From the NCBI RefSeq assembly GCF_900114875.1, contig NZ_FPKW01000015.1:37813-101812 (forward strand): a stretch of 64,000 nt of DNA. Reading direction: 5' to 3'. Position numbers and translations under genes: made by a program. Numbering within the stretch: the stretch's first letter is position 1; each line of letters starts with the position of its first letter. The notes beneath the pieces were generated by a model, which had not been told where the DNA came from, did no database searches, and saw only the letters and a list, made by a program, of their open reading frames with translations. Source of the DNA: Chryseobacterium limigenitum. Its GTDB lineage: Bacteria; Bacteroidota; Bacteroidia; Flavobacteriales; Weeksellaceae. This document shows, piece by piece, positions 35,020 to 43,337 of this stretch.

Positions 35020-36054
35020 ATGAAAAATATAATAAAATTCCTTTTCGCAGCCGTAGCTATTATGATGGTTTGGTCTTGCGAAAAAGATGAAGATCAAGCT
35101 GTTTTATCTTTAAAATCCGAGCCTACACTTAAAGCAAGTGCAACTGCATTGTCTTTAACGAGTGCAAATGCAAATAACAATGCAATTAATTTCACTATTA
35201 CTCCTGCGGAATATACACCTGCGGTAGAAACTACCAATGTGTTACAATTTGCAGTTACTGGCACTAGCTTTTCCCCACTAAAAGAAGCAGGTTTAAGTAG
35301 TGGAGTATTATCTAAATCTTATACTGTAATAGAATTTAATGCTTTAATGTTGAGCCTTGGATTACCAACTGGTGTTGCTTCTAATGTAGATGTAAGATTA
35401 AAAACTACTGTAGGAAAAGGAATCCCTGTTTATTCGGCAGTACAAAAAATTTCTGTAAATCCTTATGCATTGATTTCTTATATCTATGCTCCGGGTAAAT
35501 ATCAGGGATGGGATCCTGGTACAGCAAATACTCTTATGTCTCCTACTTCAAATGGTATTTATATTGGTTACATTAAATTTCTAGCAACTGCAGATAATGG
35601 ACTTTCATTCAAAATTACTCCACAGAAAAACTGGGATAATTCTTACGGAACAAATAGCCAGTTTTCATCAGGAGTAAATACAATTCCTATTTTGTATAAT
35701 ACAGGTGGTGATATTGTAGCACCTGGTCTTGGTTACTATCAAGCTACAGTAGACACGAATGCTAATACTTTGAAGATGATCCCGTATCAAATGAGTTTAA
35801 TAGGATCTGCAACACCTGGTGGTGACTGGAGCACAGATATAGATATGGTTTGGGATAATACTCAGTTGAAATGGACGGCTACAGCTACCTTTTTAGCTGG
35901 AGAGTTTAAATTCAGGCTCAATCATGACTGGAGTCAGCCAAATTGGGGTGGCTCTGGCGGAAATGCTTCAACCTCTGGAGGTAATTTAGCGATTTCAGCA
36001 GGTCAGCATACGATTACTTTCGATCCGTATGCACTTACTTATACTATAAATTAG
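35020..36054 (+). CDS. susE: SusE/SusF-type starch-binding outer-membrane lipoprotein
   Basis: The 344-residue lipoprotein has a signal MKNIIKFLFAAVAIMMVWSC (cysteine at 20), an N-terminal SusE-type Ig-like domain (about 35-145) and then starch-binding modules. The first module opens with YAPGKYQGWDPGTANTL (near 155) and the second with LIGSATPGGDWSTDIDMVWD (near 265-284), ending HTITFDPYALTYTIN. Two modules rather than three fits SusE better than SusF. It sits directly after SusD, and a terminator follows. The protein should help hold starch at the cell surface. Confidence 0.88.
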   Translation: MKNIIKFLFAAVAIMMVWSCEKDEDQAVLSLKSEPTLKASATALSLTSANANNNAINFTITPAEYTPAVETTNVLQFAVTGTSFSPLKEAGLSSGVLSKSYTVIEFNALMLSLGLPTGVASNVDVRLKTTVGKGIPVYSAVQKISVNPYALISYIYAPGKYQGWDPGTANTLMSPTSNGIYIGYIKFLATADNGLSFKITPQKNWDNSYGTNSQFSSGVNTIPILYNTGGDIVAPGLGYYQATVDTNANTLKMIPYQMSLIGSATPGGDWSTDIDMVWDNTQLKWTATATFLAGEFKFRLNHDWSQPNWGGSGGNASTSGGNLAISAGQHTITFDPYALTYTIN

Positions 36055-36071
36055 TAACTATAAATTCTTTA

Positions 36072-36107
36072 AAACTGTTGCTTTACAGCAGCAGTTTTTT
36101 TATTTTT
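36072..36107 (+). terminator. Intrinsic terminator inside the starch locus, after susE
   Basis: The stem AAACTGtTGCT / AGCAgCAGTTT (one opposed mismatch, loop TTAC) is followed by TTTTTTTATTTTT. It separates the binding/transport genes from the GH97 gene. Confidence 0.75.
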
Positions 36108-36126
36108 AAAGCTTATAATAATCAAT

Positions 36127-38286
36127 ATGAAGAAAATTACAGTTGGGGCGTTTTTGCTGTCAATGATGTTTGTGGGAGTGAATGCACAATCTTTAAAATC
36201 GCCGGACGGAAAGTTTGAAATGAACTTTCAGCTTAAGCAGGGAGTGCCTTATTATAATCTGAAATTCAACGGCAATGTAGTAGTTGAAGATTCTAAATTA
36301 GGATTAAGATTATTTAAAGATACTTCGATAAAATTTGCCTCGGAGATTGCAAAGCCTGAAGATGCAAAATTCGATCTTAACAATGGTTTTACAAAAACAG
36401 ACGAAAAAAGAGATTCTAAAAATGAAACCTGGCAGCCTGTTCTTGGTGAAAAGAAAAACTATATCAATAACTATAACGAATTGGCAGTTACGCTTAATCA
36501 GGCGTCGGCAGACAGAAGTATTGTTGTAAAATTCAGATTGTTTAATGATGGTTTGGGATTCAGATATGAGTTTCCGCAGCAGAAAAACCTAAACTATTTT
36601 ACCATTCGTGAGGAAGACTCTGAAATCGATTTCCCAACAGACATGAAAGCCTGGTGGATGGTTGCAGATTACGATTCTCAGGAATACCAATATCAGGAAA
36701 CGAAAATTTCTGAAATTCCGGCAAGATGGGACAAGGCTTTTGATGCCAATGCCTCTCAGGCTTTAGTTAAAAATGCGGTTCAGTCTCCATTAATGCTGAA
36801 AAAAGAAGGGAAAGATCCTTTATATATCAACGTTGCGGAAGCTGCGGTTTTAGATTATCCGGCTTCACATTTGGAGGTTGATGCTCAGAATTTTAAATTT
36901 AAAACTCACCTTACTGCAGACAGACAGGGAGCAAAAGGATATATTCAGACACCTTCTGTTACGCCTTGGAGAACAATTATTGTTTCGCCAAAAGCAGAAG
37001 AAGTGATGGCTTCAAAAATGATTTTTAATCTTAATGAGCCAACAAAATATACAGATACATCTTACATTCATCCAACAAAATATATGGGCGTTTGGTGGGA
37101 AATGATTATCGGGAAATCTCAGTGGGCATATGCTGAACCTGAGTCAAATGTTCGTATCGGACAAACCGATTTTTCAAAATTAACTCCAAGCGGAAAACAC
37201 GCTGCCAACAATACAAAAGTTAAAGAATATATCGATTTCGCAGCAGAAAACGGTTTCAAAGGTCTATTAATTGAAGGTTGGAATATCGGTTGGGAAGACT
37301 GGTTCGGTCATTCAAAAGAATTTGTTTTCGATTTTATCACGCCTTATCCGGATTTTGATATTAAAATGTTGAATGAATATGCTCATTCAAAAGGGATTAA
37401 GCTAATTATGCACCACGAAACTTCTGGCTCTGCCACGAACTACGAAAGATGGGCAGACAAAGCTTTCCAATTAATGAATAAATACGGTTATGATGCTGTG
37501 AAAACAGGTTATGTAGGAGATATTATTCCAAGAGGAGAGCATCATTATTCTCAATGGACGATCAACCATTTCTACAGAATTGCTGAAAAAGCAAACGAGT
37601 ATAAAATCATGGTGAATTCTCACGAATCTGTGCGTCCGACGGGGGAGAGCCGTACGTATCCGAACTACATTTCAGCAGAAGCCGCTCGTGGAACGGAATA
37701 TGAAGCATTTGGAGGAAATAATCCGGATCACCAGACAATTTTACCTTTTACAAGATGGATGGGAGGTTCTATGGACTATACGCCGGGAATTTTTCAGACA
37801 AAATTAGATTATTATTTCCCTGGAGATAAGCGTTTTGTGAAAACTACATTGGCAAAACAGTTGGCTTTATATGTTACAATGTACATGCCTCTTCAAATGG
37901 CGGCCGATTTACCTGAAAACTACAAAAAGCACATGGATGCTTTCCAGTTTATCAAAGATGTAGCAGCAGATTGGGATGATACGAAAATCTTATCGGCAGA
38001 ACCGGGAGACTATGTAATTACTGCCAGAAAAGCTAAAGGTACTGGAAATTGGTTCGTTGGCGGAATCACCGATGAAAACAAGCGTGAGTATACTGTAGAT
38101 TTTTCTTTCTTGGATAAAGGTCAGAAGTATGAAGCTATAATCTATGAAGACGGAAAAGATGCAGATTATATCAACAATCCTCAAAGCTATAATATCTACA
38201 AAAAAGAAATTACAAGCAAGTCTAAAATTAATTTTAAAATGGTAAGAAGCGGAGGTTTTGCAGTTTCCATTAAGCCTGTAAAATAA
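36127..38286 (+). CDS. susB: GH97 alpha-glucosidase, SusB-like (inverting type predicted)
   Basis: The 719-residue protein has a signal peptide (about 1-20, ending VNAQ), an N-terminal beta-sandwich (about 21-290), a TIM barrel (about 300-610) and a C-terminal beta domain. Glutamates at 431 (HHETSG), 500 (NSHES) and 524 (ARGTEY) keep the same spacing as SusB E439, E508 and E532, whose roles I recall as the two catalytic bases and the acid. This points to the inverting glucosidase subgroup rather than the retaining galactosidase subgroup. It should cut glucose from maltooligosaccharides in the periplasm. Confidence 0.93.
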   Translation: MKKITVGAFLLSMMFVGVNAQSLKSPDGKFEMNFQLKQGVPYYNLKFNGNVVVEDSKLGLRLFKDTSIKFASEIAKPEDAKFDLNNGFTKTDEKRDSKNETWQPVLGEKKNYINNYNELAVTLNQASADRSIVVKFRLFNDGLGFRYEFPQQKNLNYFTIREEDSEIDFPTDMKAWWMVADYDSQEYQYQETKISEIPARWDKAFDANASQALVKNAVQSPLMLKKEGKDPLYINVAEAAVLDYPASHLEVDAQNFKFKTHLTADRQGAKGYIQTPSVTPWRTIIVSPKAEEVMASKMIFNLNEPTKYTDTSYIHPTKYMGVWWEMIIGKSQWAYAEPESNVRIGQTDFSKLTPSGKHAANNTKVKEYIDFAAENGFKGLLIEGWNIGWEDWFGHSKEFVFDFITPYPDFDIKMLNEYAHSKGIKLIMHHETSGSATNYERWADKAFQLMNKYGYDAVKTGYVGDIIPRGEHHYSQWTINHFYRIAEKANEYKIMVNSHESVRPTGESRTYPNYISAEAARGTEYEAFGGNNPDHQTILPFTRWMGGSMDYTPGIFQTKLDYYFPGDKRFVKTTLAKQLALYVTMYMPLQMAADLPENYKKHMDAFQFIKDVAADWDDTKILSAEPGDYVITARKAKGTGNWFVGGITDENKREYTVDFSFLDKGQKYEAIIYEDGKDADYINNPQSYNIYKKEITSKSKINFKMVRSGGFAVSIKPVK

Positions 38287-38304
38287 TTTTAATATTTGTA
38301 TTAT

Positions 38305-38365
38305 CAATAGGAGTGGGCTAAAAGCCACTTTTTATAACGATATATGAAACGGCTTTAGCCAAAAA
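38305..38365. repeat. Imperfect palindromic repeat in the GH97-GH13 gap
   Basis: GGCTAAAAGCC (38316-38326) and GGCTTTAGCC (38351-38360) form an inverted pair. The opening ATCAATAGGAGTGGGCT is shared with 52818-52834, where the copy reads ATCAATAGGATCGGGCT, so it is another dispersed element. Confidence 0.6.
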
Positions 38366-38370
38366 TTTAT

Positions 38371-38407
38371 AAAACCTTACAGATAAAGATTTTCTGTGAG
38401 GTTTTTA
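38371..38407 (+). terminator. Intrinsic terminator before the GH13 gene
   Basis: A 13-bp stem (AAAACCTTACAGA / TCTGTGAGGTTTT, one G-T pair, 9-nt loop) is followed by TTTTTAAAT. It ends 19 bp before the GH13 start and covers the upstream GTG at 38396. Confidence 0.75.
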
Positions 38408-38425
38408 AATCAAAATACAATTCCA

Positions 38426-40282
38426 ATGAAAAAATTATATTCAATCATCGCTCTTTCAACGGCGGTTATCGCCTTTTCCCAAAAACCTTTAGATAAAGTA
38501 GAACCCGCTTTCTGGTGGAAAGGAATGAAAAATCCTGAACTTCAGATCTTAGTCTACGGAAAAGATATTGCCAACAATGAAATCGAGCTTTCAGACGGTG
38601 TTCAGGTTAAAAATATTCAGAAAGTTGAAAATCCGAACTATATTTTTGTGACGGTTAATACCAATGAAATCAACGTTCCGAAATTTAAGATCAATATTAA
38701 AAACAGCAAAAAAAATATTGGATCTTACACTTATGAGTTAAAAGAAAGAATGCCAAACTCTGCCAACAGAGAATCTTTTACGTCAAAAGATGTGATGTAT
38801 CTAATCATGCCTGATCGTTTTGCAAATGGCGATGAAAGAAATGATTCAAGTCCGAATTTGACGGAAAAAGCTAACAGAAACCTTCCAAATGGCCGCCATG
38901 GCGGAGATTTACGAGGAATTATCAACAATCTTGATTATATCCAGAATCTTGGTGCAACTTCAGTTTGGTTAACTCCGGTGAATGAGGACAATGAAAAGGT
39001 TTATTCATATCACGGTTATGCCCAGACCGATTTATATAAAATCGATGGACGCTATGGCACCAATGAAGAATACAAAGAACTTTCCCAAAAATTAAATAAA
39101 AGAAATATGATGCTGGTGATGGATTACGTCACCAATCACTGGGGAATTTCGCATTGGATGATCAAAGATCTGCCCACGAAAGACTGGATTCACTTGTTTA
39201 ATGATGGTGAAAATGGTTTCAAACGTTCCAATTACAAAACAACAACTCAATTCGATACAAATGCCTCTGAAGTTGATAAAAAAGTAGCATTAGACGGTTG
39301 GTTTGATACGACGATGCCTGATATTAATCAAAAAAATCCTTTAGTTTTAAGATATTTAACACAAAATGCAATTTGGTGGATAGAATATGCTGAATTAGGT
39401 GGTTTTCGTGTAGATACTTATCCTTACAACGATAAGGAAGCGATGGCAAAATGGGCAAAAGCGATCACTGACGAATATCCAAAATTCAATATTGTCGGAG
39501 AAACTTGGCTGAATACCGCGGCCTATATTTCAGCTTGGCAAAAGGGTTCAAAAACAGGGGAAGCTGCAAATTATAACTCAAATCTTCCGTCTGTGATGGA
39601 TTTTATGCTGTACGGCGATATGCCAAAAGCTTTGAAGGAAAAAGAAGGCTGGGATACAGGAATGAACAGAATTTACAACAGTTTAGCAAGCGATTTCCTT
39701 TATCCGGATATCAATAATGTCATGGTTTTCTTTGAAAATCACGATACAGAAAGATGGAATGAGATTTTTAATGATGATCCGAAAGCGTACAAATTGGGAT
39801 TAACCTTAATTTCAACCGTTCGTGGAATTCCACAAATTTACTACGGCTCCGAAGTCGGAATGCGTGGCGACAAAAATAAAGGCGGCGATGCAGATATCCG
39901 AAGAGATTTTCCGGGAGGATGGAAATCAGACAAACAAAATGCTTTCCAGACTTCTGCTCAAACGCCTGAACAAAAAGAATTTTATGACTTTACTCAAAAA
40001 TTACTGAACTGGAGAAAAGGAAAAGAAGTAATCCATTCCGGAAAAACTAAAAACTTCGTTCCTCAGAATAATGTTTTTGTATATTTTAGATATAATGAAA
40101 AAGAAAGTGTGATGGTGGTTTTAAATAATAACGAAAAAGAAGAAACATTAGATTTAAAACATTTTGAAGAGTCTTTAAACGGTTTTTCAAAAGGTAAAGA
40201 TGTGATTTCTGATAAGGAAGTTTCATTACAAAATAGCTTAACGATACCTGCAAAAACTTCAATGATTATTGAATTAAAATAA
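38426..40282 (+). CDS. GH13 alpha-amylase/neopullulanase (cyclomaltodextrinase-like, SusA-type)
   Basis: From the ATG at 38426 the protein has 618 residues with a signal peptide (MKKLYSIIALSTAVIAFSQ). An N-terminal beta domain (about 25-110, starting KVEPAFWWKGMKNPELQ) is typical of cyclomaltodextrinases and neopullulanases. The GH13 barrel carries region I DYVTNH, nucleophile D330 (GGFRVDTY), acid/base E359 (VGETW) and D440 (ENHDTER). A C-terminal beta domain follows. The enzyme should cut imported maltodextrins or pullulan fragments in the periplasm. The frame is open to a GTG at 38396, but that lies within a terminator hairpin and the signal peptide begins later. Confidence 0.93.
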   Translation: MKKLYSIIALSTAVIAFSQKPLDKVEPAFWWKGMKNPELQILVYGKDIANNEIELSDGVQVKNIQKVENPNYIFVTVNTNEINVPKFKINIKNSKKNIGSYTYELKERMPNSANRESFTSKDVMYLIMPDRFANGDERNDSSPNLTEKANRNLPNGRHGGDLRGIINNLDYIQNLGATSVWLTPVNEDNEKVYSYHGYAQTDLYKIDGRYGTNEEYKELSQKLNKRNMMLVMDYVTNHWGISHWMIKDLPTKDWIHLFNDGENGFKRSNYKTTTQFDTNASEVDKKVALDGWFDTTMPDINQKNPLVLRYLTQNAIWWIEYAELGGFRVDTYPYNDKEAMAKWAKAITDEYPKFNIVGETWLNTAAYISAWQKGSKTGEAANYNSNLPSVMDFMLYGDMPKALKEKEGWDTGMNRIYNSLASDFLYPDINNVMVFFENHDTERWNEIFNDDPKAYKLGLTLISTVRGIPQIYYGSEVGMRGDKNKGGDADIRRDFPGGWKSDKQNAFQTSAQTPEQKEFYDFTQKLLNWRKGKEVIHSGKTKNFVPQNNVFVYFRYNEKESVMVVLNNNEKEETLDLKHFEESLNGFSKGKDVISDKEVSLQNSLTIPAKTSMIIELK

Positions 40283-40284
40283 AA

Positions 40285-40351
40285 CACTAATAGCACAAAA
40301 AATTTCACAAATTATTTAATGTCATTCGTGAAAAAATTAGAGCTATTTGTG
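40285..40351. repeat. Imperfect inverted repeat, 24-bp arms
   Basis: Arms 40285-40308 and 40328-40351 are reverse complements at roughly three quarters of positions, with identical outer CAC and inner TTTCAC/GTGAAA blocks. There is no T-run, so it is not an obvious terminator. It lies in the gap before the NTF2-like gene. Confidence 0.55.
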
Positions 40352-40380
40352 TTTAAAAAAAAGAAAACAATAAATTAAAC

Positions 40381-40893
40381 ATGAAAAAAACTACAATATT
40401 CTTCACTTTAATCTTATTTGTATTGAGCTTTACAACCATTTCAGCACAATCAAAATTTGATAAAGAAAAAACGGAAATCGGAACAATGCTCGACGGCTTC
40501 AATGTTGCAGCTGCAAAAGCAGATTTCAATGCTTATTTTAATTTTTATGCCGATGAGTCGACTTTTATCGGAACAGATGCAACTGAAGTTTGGGATAAAA
40601 AAGCGTTTATGATTTGGGCAAAACCTTATTTCGACAAAAAGAAAACCTGGAATTTTACTTCATTAAAAAGAAACATCTATTTCAGCAAAGACGGAAAACT
40701 GGCTTGGTTCGATGAGGTATTAGATACTCAAATGAAGATCTGCCGTGGTTCCGGCGTGGTTGAAAAAATAAACGGAGCCTGGAAAGTGAAACAATATGTG
40801 CTTTCAATGACAATTCCAAACGATGTGTCGGATAAAGTGGTTGCTGAAAAGGCTGCAATCGAAGATGTATTAATCCAAAAACTTAAGAAATAA
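40381..40893 (+). CDS. Exported NTF2/SnoaL-like protein
   Basis: The 170-residue protein has a signal peptide (about 1-22, ending TISAQ) and an NTF2-like cone fold. Landmarks are MLDGFNVAAAKADFNAYFNF (about 37-56, the first helices), ESTFIGTDATEVWDKKAF, and the beta strands GKLAWFDEVLDTQ and GVVEKINGAWKVKQYVLSM. Such folds bind small molecules or act as enzymes; no catalytic residue can be assigned. Its stop overlaps the next gene's ATG by one base, so it is translationally coupled to the sugar importer and probably works in the same starch pathway. Confidence 0.8.
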   Translation: MKKTTIFFTLILFVLSFTTISAQSKFDKEKTEIGTMLDGFNVAAAKADFNAYFNFYADESTFIGTDATEVWDKKAFMIWAKPYFDKKKTWNFTSLKRNIYFSKDGKLAWFDEVLDTQMKICRGSGVVEKINGAWKVKQYVLSMTIPNDVSDKVVAEKAAIEDVLIQKLKK

Positions 40894-42311
40894 TGGCAGA
40901 GATGGTAGGTAGATACGGGAGCGGTAAATTTGGGAGAAGAAAAAAGCCAGATTTGTCCATGCCCAAAATCATCAATATGAGCATGGGGTTTTTGGGAATT
41001 CAGATGGCTTTTGGTTTACAGAACGGAAATGCGAGCAGGATTTTGGCCAATTTAGGAGCTGATGTTCACGAATTATCTTGGTTTTGGCTGGTTGCACCTT
41101 TTACAGGACTGATCGTTCAGCCGATTATCGGTCACATGGGCGACAATACCTGGAGCCCGTTAGGAAGAAGAAAACCTTATTTTTTAATTGGTGCAATCTT
41201 ATGTGCAATCGGGTTGGTCTTGCTTCCCAATGCGGCAACGGTAACTCATATGTTTGCGGCAAATGCACTTTTATTGGCTGTTATTTTCCTTGCGATGATG
41301 GATGCTTCCGTGAATATTGCGATGGAACCTTTCAGAGCTTTGGTAGGTGATATGCTTCCAAAACATCAGGGAACATTAGGATTTTCAATTCAGACTATTT
41401 TAATTGGAATAGGGGCAGTTGTAGGTTCGTATGTTCCAAGTTTACTTACAAAATTAGGTGTCTCAAATGAAGCTCCAGAGGGTTTTGTGGGAGATAATGT
41501 GATCTATTCTTTCTATGTTGGAGCAGGAATACTCATACTAACGATACTTTACACGATTATTACCACCAAAGAATATTCACCAAAAGAATTTGCAGAGTTT
41601 GAAGATGGAAAAGAAGTAGTAGAAGAAAAATCGAAATTCAGCGATATTTTCAAGGATTTTGCCAACATTCCTACTCAAATGAAAAAATTGGGGATTGTTC
41701 AGTTTTTCTCATGGTTTGCGTTGTTTACGATGTGGGTTTTTACAACAAGTGCTTTAGCAACCCATCATTTTGGGCTTTCTCCTGAAGATACTCATTCAAA
41801 AGCCTTTAATAATGCGGGAGACTTAACGGGCGAATTATTCGGAATGTACAATCTTTGGGCAATTCCATTCGCTTTTTTATTAACTCCAATTGCCAAATGG
41901 ATTGGAAAAAAACAGACTCATGCTCTTGCTTTAGCTTGTGGCGGATTAGGATTGATTTCAATGTATTTCATTAAAGACGTCAATCATCTTTGGATGTCTA
42001 TGATAGGATTAGGATTTGCTTGGGCGAGTATTTTAGCAATGCCTTATGCGATGTTGATTGAGGTGATTCCACAAAGAAAAATGGGCGTTTACATGGGGAT
42101 TTTTAATTTTTTTATTGTAATTCCACAGATCATTAACGGACTTTTCGGAGGCCCGATTGTAAGCAACATTTTTGGAAATCAGGCAATGGATTATGTTGTG
42201 GTTGGAGGAGCCTGCATGCTGATCGGAGCAGTAGTTACCATGATTTTCATTAAATCAGAAGACGAGACTCCAAAAGAAATTGAAGAGGAAATTCAGCAAG
42301 TGCATTTTTAA
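40893..42311 (+). CDS. SLC45-like MFS sugar (maltose) importer
   Basis: The 472-residue protein has 12 transmembrane helices with the glycoside-pentoside-hexuronide/SLC45 pattern. Examples are GLIVQPIIGHMGDNTWSPLG and RRKPYFLIGAILCAIG (about 73-110), in which GHMGDNTWSPLGRRKP is the conserved loop of sucrose/maltose symporters. The N-terminus (MAEMVGRYGSGKFGRRKKP) is basic and cytoplasmic. Position at the end of the starch locus suggests H+-coupled uptake of maltose or short maltodextrins across the inner membrane. The start overlaps the previous stop (TAATG), and a terminator follows. Confidence 0.9.
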   Translation: MAEMVGRYGSGKFGRRKKPDLSMPKIINMSMGFLGIQMAFGLQNGNASRILANLGADVHELSWFWLVAPFTGLIVQPIIGHMGDNTWSPLGRRKPYFLIGAILCAIGLVLLPNAATVTHMFAANALLLAVIFLAMMDASVNIAMEPFRALVGDMLPKHQGTLGFSIQTILIGIGAVVGSYVPSLLTKLGVSNEAPEGFVGDNVIYSFYVGAGILILTILYTIITTKEYSPKEFAEFEDGKEVVEEKSKFSDIFKDFANIPTQMKKLGIVQFFSWFALFTMWVFTTSALATHHFGLSPEDTHSKAFNNAGDLTGELFGMYNLWAIPFAFLLTPIAKWIGKKQTHALALACGGLGLISMYFIKDVNHLWMSMIGLGFAWASILAMPYAMLIEVIPQRKMGVYMGIFNFFIVIPQIINGLFGGPIVSNIFGNQAMDYVVVGGACMLIGAVVTMIFIKSEDETPKEIEEEIQQVHF

Positions 42312-42331
42312 AATACAATTTCAATATCAAT

Positions 42332-42358
42332 AAAACGGACTTCGGTTCGTTTTTTTTA
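42332..42358 (+). terminator. Intrinsic terminator at the end of the starch locus
   Basis: A 9-bp stem AAAACGGAC / GTTCGTTTT closed by a TTCG tetraloop is followed by TTTTTTTATT. Confidence 0.85.
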
Positions 42359-42499
42359 TTTAAAAATAAAATGTTAAAATAACAAAAAAACATTTGATGT
42401 AAAATTTGTAAAAAATTTTTTGAACAGAAATAAATCTTTAAAAAGAGTATCTTTCAAAAGAAAATATGAAATATTCCGTTTAATTCTTAAATTTGACTC

Positions 42500-42970
42500 A
42501 TGCGAAAGAATCTTTATCTCATTATTATATCATTTTCTCTTGTGAGCTGTTACACCTACCAGGTTAAAAAACAGGTGGATACGACAATCGATAATAAGTC
42601 AGGATCTAAAAATACTGCAGGTCTTGCTAATAATACAACTGCACAAACGAAAAGTATAACAGCTCAAACACAAAATCCGAATTCACAACAAGCGCCTCCT
42701 CCGATCAATATTCAGGAGAAACTCACACCTAATAAAAATGTTAGAATTAATGTTGATGGCAAGAATTATAAAGTAATAGTTGACAAGTGGGAAAGTGACA
42801 GTCTGGTTGTACATCCGGTTCATAATTCTAAAAAAATTCTGAAATTCCATAAGAACCAGATCAATGGCGAGAAAATTGCTGAAAAACGTTTTTCACAACC
42901 CATAGCTGATATCATTACCGTTGTTGCATATGCCGGTATTGGTGTTTTAATCTATTCTCTCATCCGATAA
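42500..42970 (+). CDS. Small lipoprotein with C-terminal hydrophobic segment
   Basis: The 156-residue protein has a lipoprotein signal (MRKNLYLIIISFSLVSC, cysteine at 17). A Thr/Asn/Gln-rich linker (about 33-78) follows, then a small beta-rich part (KNVRINVDGKNYKVIVDKWE, SDSLVVHPVHNSKKI) and a C-terminal hydrophobic segment (ADIITVVAYAGIGVLIYSLI). I do not recognise a family with certainty. It is an envelope protein of unknown role. TAAATTTG at 42488-42495 lies only 4 bp before the ATG, so the transcript may be nearly leaderless. Confidence 0.7.
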   Translation: MRKNLYLIIISFSLVSCYTYQVKKQVDTTIDNKSGSKNTAGLANNTTAQTKSITAQTQNPNSQQAPPPINIQEKLTPNKNVRINVDGKNYKVIVDKWESDSLVVHPVHNSKKILKFHKNQINGEKIAEKRFSQPIADIITVVAYAGIGVLIYSLIR

Positions 42971-43337
42971 TTCTTACTTATTTAAATGAACGATAAATTT
43001 TAAAATCAAAATATTCAAAAAGCGGATTCATTAGGGTCCGTTTTTCATTTATTATGACGGATCAGTACTTAAACAAGTTCCAAATATACTTTCGCCAATA
43101 ACCAAAATCATCTGCTTAGATCTGAGACATCTGTGGAGAATCATCAAAACAGACTTCATTCCGTTTTACAAAAGAATATCAAAATCCGCCTTTATTCAAA
43201 GCTTATCGATATAAAATTTCACATTAATTATAATACAGATTTTCAATTTCTATTCATACAATCTATTGAATTTTAATTTTTTATTAAGCTGGTCGTAACT
43301 TTTAATCTCTAATTTAGATAGATCAAATTAAGAAAAA
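42971..43337. other. 367-bp intergenic region
   Basis: It holds a hairpin at about 43016-43047 (AAAAgCGGA ... TCCGTTTTT, probably the terminator of the preceding gene) and then AT-rich DNA with words such as AGATCTGAGACATCTGTGG that look like decayed intergenic repeat. No coding sequence was found. Confidence 0.55.

Noticed and set aside
38396..38425. GTG start of the GH13 gene
   Set aside because: It lies inside a terminator stem, and the signal peptide begins at the ATG at 38426.
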